Origin: CAYWRO01 sp964460345
Lineage (GTDB): Bacteria; Planctomycetota; Phycisphaerae; Phycisphaerales; UBA1924
NCBI GenBank assembly: GCA_964460345.1
Contig: CAYWRO010000122.1
Span: 1-7,130 of the forward strand
Direction of reading: 5' to 3'
Length of the DNA: 7,130 bases
Shown: positions 1-4,051 of the stretch, piece by piece
Layout of the letters: each line of letters begins with the position of its first letter
Numbering within the stretch: position 1 is the stretch's first letter
Position numbers and translations under genes: made by a program
Notes under the pieces: model-generated
Databases searched by the model: none
What the model was told of the DNA's origin: nothing
What the model saw: only the letters and a program-made list of their open reading frames with translations

Positions 1-103
1 TGGGGGGGGTGGGGGGCGGGTAGGATGAACGGTCAGGCGCGACAGGAGGTTGCGTTTTTCAGACACACGCGGAGCAAAGACCTTCCAGACGCAAGGACGC
101 GGC
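1..103. other. G-rich tract and leader upstream of the LysM gene
   Basis: This stretch holds no gene I can support. It opens with consecutive G-tracts (8, 6 and 3 G separated by single bases at 2-20), which could be a G-quadruplex on the + strand or the glycine-rich end of a gene entering from the left. Two + frames close early, with TAG at 21-23 and TGA at 26-28. A strong Shine-Dalgarno-like AGGAGGT at 44-50 has no start codon at a usable distance. A second one, AAGGA at 93-97, fits the GTG at 104. Confidence 0.4.
93..97 (+). promoter_or_regulatory. Shine-Dalgarno deciding the GTG start of the LysM gene
   Basis: AAGGA ends six bases before the GTG at 104-106. This favours GTG over the in-frame TTG at 50-52, which overlaps its only purine-rich upstream motif and would add 18 polar residues ahead of the membrane segment. 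Confidence 0.6.
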
Positions 104-1102
104 GTGACTCGGGAGCAGAAACTCGCACTCATCATTGGCTTTTCGCTCGTCATGGTCGTCGGTGTGCTCATCAGCGACCACTTCTCACGGGCGAGAACGG
201 ACACACTCGGCTCGGCCGTCGACCAGCGCGAGGGGGGCGGCGGTTCGCGCATCGACCCGATCAGCCTCGTGCAGGATGAACCGCCCCTCGACGAGGCATG
301 GGTCCGCGACCCGCTGCCGTCGCGCACGCCGCAGGCGCAGCCCGCTGCGCATCACGCGCCCGACCCCGCCATGGAGCCGGCCGCGATCGTGATGGGCGAG
401 CCGCTGCCCGCGACCGATCCGCTCGGCGAGCCCGCCGGGCCGGCGTCGCGCCACGGCTTCGCCGCGCCGCCGCTCACGCAGCAGACCCCCCCGTCGAACC
501 CAGCGCACGCCGAGCAGGCGCGTTCGACGTACGACGACCAGGTTGGCCCGATGCCGATCTCCGACCCGCTCAGCGAGATGTTCGAGCCGGTCTACACGAG
601 CGGCCGCGACGATCGCGGGCAGCCGATGCGCGTGACGCCCGAGCCGCAGCCGACGCTCGCCCGCGAGCGCACGCACGTGGTCGCCGAGGGCGAAAGCCTG
701 TGGAAGATCGCCGAGCGCCACTACGGCGACGGCTCGAAGTGGACGAAGATCCGCGACCGCAACCCGAAGCTCGTCGATGAAGACGGCATCGTGCGCGCGG
801 GCGTGAAGCTGGCGATCCCGCTGGAGGTCGCGGTCGCCGCGACCGCGCCGGAGGCAGGCAAGCCGGCCGGCAAGCCCGCGACGACGCCCACGCGGCCGAC
901 GTCCCCGTCGACCCCGAAGGCCGACGAGAAGAAGCCGGCGTCCAAGTCGCGCACGTACGTCGTCAAGCGCGGCGACTCGCTCGGCGAGATCGCCCAGCGC
1001 GAGCTCGGCTCGGCCCGGCGGTGGCAGGAGATCGTGAAGCTCAACGGCATCGAGGATCCGGACCACGTGCCGGCCGGCGTCACGCTTCGTCTTCCCAGTT
1101 GA
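104..1102 (+). CDS. Membrane-anchored protein with two LysM domains
   Basis: A 332-residue protein predicted to be tethered to the cytoplasmic membrane and to bind peptidoglycan outside it. A short basic N-terminus (MTREQK) is followed by one hydrophobic segment at about 7-24. A long Pro/Ala/Glu-rich, probably disordered region of about 30-185 comes next. LysM 1 lies at about 190-240 (HVVAEGESLWKIAERHYGDG, ending in AGVKLAIPL). A Lys/Pro/Thr linker covers about 241-283. LysM 2 lies at about 285-332 (YVVKRGDSLGEIAQRELG, ending in AGVTLRLPS) and closes the chain. Both carry the GDSL/GESL..IA core of the family, which binds N-acetylglucosamine-containing glycans. No catalytic domain is visible, so a scaffold or targeting role is inferred. 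It lies directly upstream of the FtsL-like/FtsI pair, which suggests a septal or wall-growth role. The GTG start is chosen from the AAGGA at 93-97. Confidence 0.9.
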   Translation: MTREQKLALIIGFSLVMVVGVLISDHFSRARTDTLGSAVDQREGGGGSRIDPISLVQDEPPLDEAWVRDPLPSRTPQAQPAAHHAPDPAMEPAAIVMGEPLPATDPLGEPAGPASRHGFAAPPLTQQTPPSNPAHAEQARSTYDDQVGPMPISDPLSEMFEPVYTSGRDDRGQPMRVTPEPQPTLARERTHVVAEGESLWKIAERHYGDGSKWTKIRDRNPKLVDEDGIVRAGVKLAIPLEVAVAATAPEAGKPAGKPATTPTRPTSPSTPKADEKKPASKSRTYVVKRGDSLGEIAQRELGSARRWQEIVKLNGIEDPDHVPAGVTLRLPS

Positions 1103-1120
1103 TGATTGTTCCCGCATCGT

Positions 1121-1152
1121 CGGCGCGCCATGCCGCGCGCCGCCTCCGTTTT
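1121..1152 (+). terminator. GC-rich hairpin between the LysM and FtsL-like genes (weak terminator or attenuator)
   Basis: Bases 1121-1128 and 1135-1142 form a perfect 8-bp all-GC stem with a 6-nt loop, 18 nt after the LysM stop codon. A run of four T follows at 1149-1152, six bases beyond the stem. The T-run is short and displaced, so partial termination or mRNA processing is as likely as true termination. In DNA this GC-rich, such stems also arise by chance. Confidence 0.3.
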
Positions 1153-1202
1153 CCAATGCCGCGGGCGGAGTTGTTTCCGCCGCAGCGCTTGCCGGGCTTC
1201 CG

Positions 1203-1529
1203 ATGCACCTGAAGACCTGCTTCCTCGTCCTGGCCCTCGGCGCGACCGCGTGCGGTCTGCTTGTGGTGCGCCAGCAGCGCATCCAGGCGGTGCATGAGCT
1301 CGCCAGCGTCTCGCGGCGCATCGACAAGCTGGAGCGCACCCGCTGGGACCTGCGCATCGCGATCGCCCGGGCCACGACGCCGCAGCGCGTCGAGACGCTC
1401 GCCGCGCGGCTGGAGCCGCAGCCGACGGCGCTCGCGCAGCTCAACCGGGTGGAAGAAAGCCATCAGGACGAGCCGGACCGCCGCGGACACGCGGTGCGCT
1501 CCGTGGCGCTGCACCCGGAGGAAGAATGA
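1203..1529 (+). CDS. FtsL-like small bitopic division protein
   Basis: A 108-residue protein with the shape of FtsL, the small divisome protein that works with FtsB and FtsQ to activate the FtsW/FtsI septal synthase. A short N-terminus (MHLK) leads into one membrane segment at about 6-22. A charged helix at about 24-57 (spaced I27, L33, I40, L43) is likely coiled coil. A TTPQRVETLAARL stretch at 58-70 matches the FtsL ending 'P.RIE..A...L'. The last 35 residues are polar and look disordered. Position is the second argument: it sits immediately before ftsI and overlaps it by four bases, as ftsL does in dcw clusters. The family diverges strongly in sequence, so this rests on topology and synteny. 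A weak lipobox-like ATAC at 14-17 makes a lipoprotein a minor alternative. No clear Shine-Dalgarno precedes the ATG. Confidence 0.7.
   Translation: MHLKTCFLVLALGATACGLLVVRQQRIQAVHELASVSRRIDKLERTRWDLRIAIARATTPQRVETLAARLEPQPTALAQLNRVEESHQDEPDRRGHAVRSVALHPEEE
1517..1529 (+). promoter_or_regulatory. Shine-Dalgarno and ATGA stop/start overlap coupling the FtsL-like gene to ftsI
   Basis: GGAGGA at 1517-1522 lies just before the ATG at 1526, and that ATG overlaps the upstream TGA (1527-1529) as ATGA. This arrangement usually means translational coupling, keeping the two membrane partners in proportion. Confidence 0.75.
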
Positions 1530-3544
1530 CCGGCAACGCTTCCATCCCTGTCCGCCGCGTCTTCGGCCGCCAGCAGCGCATCGGCCTGATTGGAGCGTGG
1601 ATGACCGGCGCGGTCACGGCCGTGCTCGTGCTCGTCTTCTTTCGCGTTGTGCAGCTTCAGGTCGCGCCGGAGGAGCCGCTGCTCGATCATCGCAGCGAGC
1701 GGCTGACGACGCTGACCGAGCCCGCCGTGCGCGGCGAGATCCGCGACATCCGCGGCCGCCCGCTGGCGGCGACGACGTTCGCCCGGCGCGTGGCGGTCGA
1801 TCCCGTGCACTTCCCCAACCCGCCCCACGAAGCGCTCACCGCACTGGCGGAGGGGATCGGCATTGATGAGGCGGAAGTCGCGGAGCGGCTGATCCCGCGC
1901 ATGGAGAAGAACCTGGCCATCCAGCGGGCCCGCGCTGAGGGGCGCGACGTCGATGAATCGCTGAGCCGGTACGTATCAATCGGCCCGGTCCTCGAGGACT
2001 GGAGGGCCGATCGAATCGCGGCGTTGAAGCTGCCTGGCGTCTTCCTGGAGCGCCGCGCCGTCCGCCGCCTCATCGAACCGGAACTGACCGGCGCGATCGT
2101 CGGATTTGTCGGCATCGACCACGATGGGCTGCTCGGCGCGGAGCACACGCTTGATGAGCGCCTGCAGGGCGAGTCGGGGCGTATCTCCTACGTCCGCGAC
2201 GCCCGCGGCAAGCCGATGTGGGTCATTCCCGGCGGGTACGTTCCGGCGGATCGCGGCGACGATGTGCGGCTTTCCATCGACCTGGAACTGCAGCGCATCG
2301 CCGTGGAGGAACTGCAGCGAGGCATCGAGGAGTGCGACGCCGCGGGCGGACGCCTGGTGATGATGAACCCGCGCACGGGGGAGATCCTCGCGCTGGTGGA
2401 CCTCACGCGGCACATCCCGGACGCCATCCCCTTTGATTGGGACAACCCCTGGGGCCCGCCGAACAGCGCTGGCAAGCCTCGCTACATCACGATCAGGCCG
2501 GATCCGCAGCGCGAGGTGCACCCGGCGATGGGACGCAACCGCTGCGTCGAGCATATCTACGAGCCGGGGAGCACGTTCAAGCCCTTCATGTGGGCAGTCA
2601 CGACCGAACTCGGGCTGGCCGCGCCGGAGGAAGTCATCGACACCGAAGGGGGCTTCTGGCGGACGCCGTATGGCCGCAGTGTGAAGGACGTCGTGCGGCG
2701 CGAGGAGATGACCTGGGCGGAGGTGCTGATCAACTCCTCCAACATCGGGATGGCCAAGGTCACGCGGCGCATGAGCGATGCGCAGATGCGCGAGGGCGTG
2801 CTGCGCTTCGGCTTCGGCTCCAAGACGAACATCTCACTGCCCGGGGAAGCCGCAGGGCTCGTGACGTCCCTGGCCAACTGGAGCAAGTACACGCAGACCT
2901 CCGTGGCGATGGGCCACGAGATCAGCGTCACGCCGGTGCAGATCGCCCGCGCGTTCTGCGCCTTTGCACGCGATGGAGAGAATGGCCAGCTTGCAGGCAC
3001 GCTGCCGCAGGCGCGACTCGTCGCCGTGAGCGCCGAGGAAGCGGCACGCCTCGACCGTGACTTCTCGGCGAGGGCGATCAGTGCGGACATCGCACGCCTC
3101 ACGCGCGACACGATGCGCGGCGTGACGCACAACCTCGATGAGCGGCTGCTGTTCAACCAGGGGCCGGATGCCGAGCCCTTCAGGTATGAACTCTTCGGCA
3201 AGAGCGGCACGGCGGAGATCCCTCTCGGCGCGCCGCCCAAGGGCAAGCGGCTCCCCCGCGGCGTCAAGGGGTACTACCCGGATCAGTACAACTCGAGTTT
3301 CATCTGCGGCGGCCCGGCGGAGCGGCCGCGGCTCGTGCTGGTGGTGGTGATTGACGATCCCGGGCCGGCGCGTGTGGCAGCTCGGACGCACTATGGGTCA
3401 GCCACCGCAGGTCCCGTCGCCCGGCGCGTGATGGAGCGGGCGCTGGCATACATGGGTGTGCCGCCGTCACCGCAGATGCTGGATCACGATGTCTCGCGGA
3501 GCCTGGCCCTGCAAGGCGACGGCAGCTTGCTCGTCTCGCGCTGA
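1526..3544 (+). CDS. ftsI: Class B penicillin-binding protein, FtsI/PBP2-type transpeptidase
   Basis: A 672-residue bitopic D,D-transpeptidase that would cross-link peptidoglycan stem peptides, probably at the division site with an FtsW-type glycosyltransferase. A basic N-terminus precedes one membrane segment at about 19-39. The dimerisation/pedestal domain opens with R69-G-E-I-R-D-I-R-G77, a class B hallmark. The transpeptidase domain has all three active-site motifs: S349-T-F-K352 with the acylated serine in EPGSTFKPF, S404-S-N406, and K559-S-G-T562. No PASTA domain follows; the chain ends soon after the transpeptidase domain. Between the GEIL strand (from G285) and S349 there are about 64 residues, against roughly 33-40 in ordinary FtsI proteins, so there is an insertion at about 293-335. 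The start is fixed by GGAGGA at 1517-1522 and the ATGA overlap. The specific FtsI role, rather than an elongation PBP2, is inferred from the FtsL-like neighbour. Confidence 0.93.
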   Translation: MTGNASIPVRRVFGRQQRIGLIGAWMTGAVTAVLVLVFFRVVQLQVAPEEPLLDHRSERLTTLTEPAVRGEIRDIRGRPLAATTFARRVAVDPVHFPNPPHEALTALAEGIGIDEAEVAERLIPRMEKNLAIQRARAEGRDVDESLSRYVSIGPVLEDWRADRIAALKLPGVFLERRAVRRLIEPELTGAIVGFVGIDHDGLLGAEHTLDERLQGESGRISYVRDARGKPMWVIPGGYVPADRGDDVRLSIDLELQRIAVEELQRGIEECDAAGGRLVMMNPRTGEILALVDLTRHIPDAIPFDWDNPWGPPNSAGKPRYITIRPDPQREVHPAMGRNRCVEHIYEPGSTFKPFMWAVTTELGLAAPEEVIDTEGGFWRTPYGRSVKDVVRREEMTWAEVLINSSNIGMAKVTRRMSDAQMREGVLRFGFGSKTNISLPGEAAGLVTSLANWSKYTQTSVAMGHEISVTPVQIARAFCAFARDGENGQLAGTLPQARLVAVSAEEAARLDRDFSARAISADIARLTRDTMRGVTHNLDERLLFNQGPDAEPFRYELFGKSGTAEIPLGAPPKGKRLPRGVKGYYPDQYNSSFICGGPAERPRLVLVVVIDDPGPARVAARTHYGSATAGPVARRVMERALAYMGVPPSPQMLDHDVSRSLALQGDGSLLVSR

Positions 3545-3612
3545 GACGTTGCCATGGTCGATCGCCGGCGGTCCGGGGAGCCGCTTGCGGTGTTGGTGCG
3601 AACAGTTGATTC

Positions 3613-3921
3613 GTGCTGCCCGCTCAACTCTTCAACTGGTTTGAAGCGGCGTTCTGGCTCCTCCTCGCCATCGTGGTCGTTGTCGTGGGCGTCCGCCGCG
3701 CCTGGGCTGGGTGCTCACGCCATCGCCGCCTTCACGCCGTCGCTGGGCCCACGCTGGCCATCTTCGGGATCAGTGACATTGTCGAGGTCTACACCGGGGC
3801 GTGGTGGGAGCCGTGGTGGCTTCTGCTCATGAAGGGGACATGCCTGGCGGTTCTTGCCGGGTGCGGCCTCGTCCTTCTGCGGGACCGCCGCGTGAAGGTT
3901 CAACGCGGCCTAGATGCTTGA
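3613..3921 (+). CDS. Small multi-pass membrane protein of unknown function
   Basis: A 102-residue protein with three likely membrane segments: about 10-27, about 43-58 (with an embedded D55 and E58) and about 68-89. It ends in a basic tail (RDRRVK). The middle reads IFGISDIVEVYTGAWWEPWW, a Trp-rich loop with acidic residues that looks constrained. I recall similar short planctomycete hypothetical proteins but cannot name a family or function. The GTG at 3613 is the first start after an in-frame TGA at 3607-3609. No convincing Shine-Dalgarno precedes it, so the start is uncertain. It lies 68 nt after ftsI on the same strand with no clear terminator between, so it may be co-transcribed. Frame choice rests on the coherent hydrophobic pattern; overlapping frames give Arg/Ser-rich shadows. 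Confidence 0.65.
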   Translation: MLPAQLFNWFEAAFWLLLAIVVVVVGVRRAWAGCSRHRRLHAVAGPTLAIFGISDIVEVYTGAWWEPWWLLLMKGTCLAVLAGCGLVLLRDRRVKVQRGLDA

Positions 3922-3957
3922 GTGTGGCGTACGTCCGGCGAAGGTCCAACTTCATCG

Positions 3958-3986
3958 TTGCACCCGATCTCGCGAGCCGGTATGTT
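3958..3986 (+). promoter_or_regulatory. Candidate sigma70-type promoter for the secreted amidase
   Basis: TTGCAC at 3958-3963 and TATGTT at 3981-3986 are separated by exactly 17 bases, within the 130-nt gap before the amidase gene. Each box is imperfect (3/6 and 4/6 against TTGACA and TATAAT). The spacer contains the 8-bp palindrome CTCGCGAG at 3969-3976, which could be an operator or chance. Confidence 0.35.
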
Positions 3987-3993
3987 GGAAGGA

Positions 3994-4023
3994 CGCGGCG
4001 GCCACGTCGGCTGCCCCGCCGCG
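3994..4023 (+). promoter_or_regulatory. 5'-leader hairpin upstream of the amidase gene
   Basis: CGCGGCGG at 3994-4001 pairs perfectly with CCGCCGCG at 4016-4023 around a 14-nt loop, 12 nt before the Shine-Dalgarno. The right arm also lies in a 12-bp palindrome (4016-4027). If the promoter call is right, the stem sits at the very 5' end of the mRNA, where such stems can slow decay. The function is inferred; chance GC pairing is possible. Confidence 0.3.
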
Positions 4024-4035
4024 GCGGCTTCGCTT

Positions 4036-4044
4036 GAGAGGAGG
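4036..4044 (+). promoter_or_regulatory. Strong Shine-Dalgarno fixing the amidase start at 4052
   Basis: GAGAGGAGG ends seven bases before the ATG at 4052-4054. This selects that start over the in-frame ATG at 3914, which lies inside the end of the preceding gene and would put 46 non-hydrophobic residues ahead of the signal peptide. Confidence 0.85.
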
Positions 4045-4051
4045 CGACAGC

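Noticed and set aside
1164..1181. Second inverted repeat (GGCGGA / TCCGCC) in the LysM to FtsL-like gap as a terminator
   Set aside because: It has only a 6-bp stem and no following T-run, and it is weaker than the stem at 1121-1142.
185..1444. A 419-codon open frame on the - strand across the LysM and FtsL-like genes
   Set aside because: The translation is Arg/Ala/Gly-rich with no recognisable motif, while the + strand carries two clear LysM domains and an FtsL-like protein. Long antisense frames are expected in DNA this GC-rich.
1269..1582. Exact 15-bp direct repeat CGCCAGCAGCGCATC at 1269-1283 and 1568-1582
   Set aside because: Both copies encode RQQRI beside a membrane segment, so shared codon bias on similar basic residues explains it. 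There is no sign of a mobile or recombination element.
3554..3832. A 92-codon + frame overlapping the small membrane protein
   Set aside because: It is Ser/Arg/Pro-rich with no coherent hydrophobic pattern. The 3613-3921 frame gives well-formed membrane helices.
3914..4051. N-terminal extension of the amidase from the ATG at 3914
   Set aside because: It overlaps the end of the small membrane-protein gene, is not hydrophobic, and would bury the signal peptide. The ATG at 4052 has a perfect Shine-Dalgarno.
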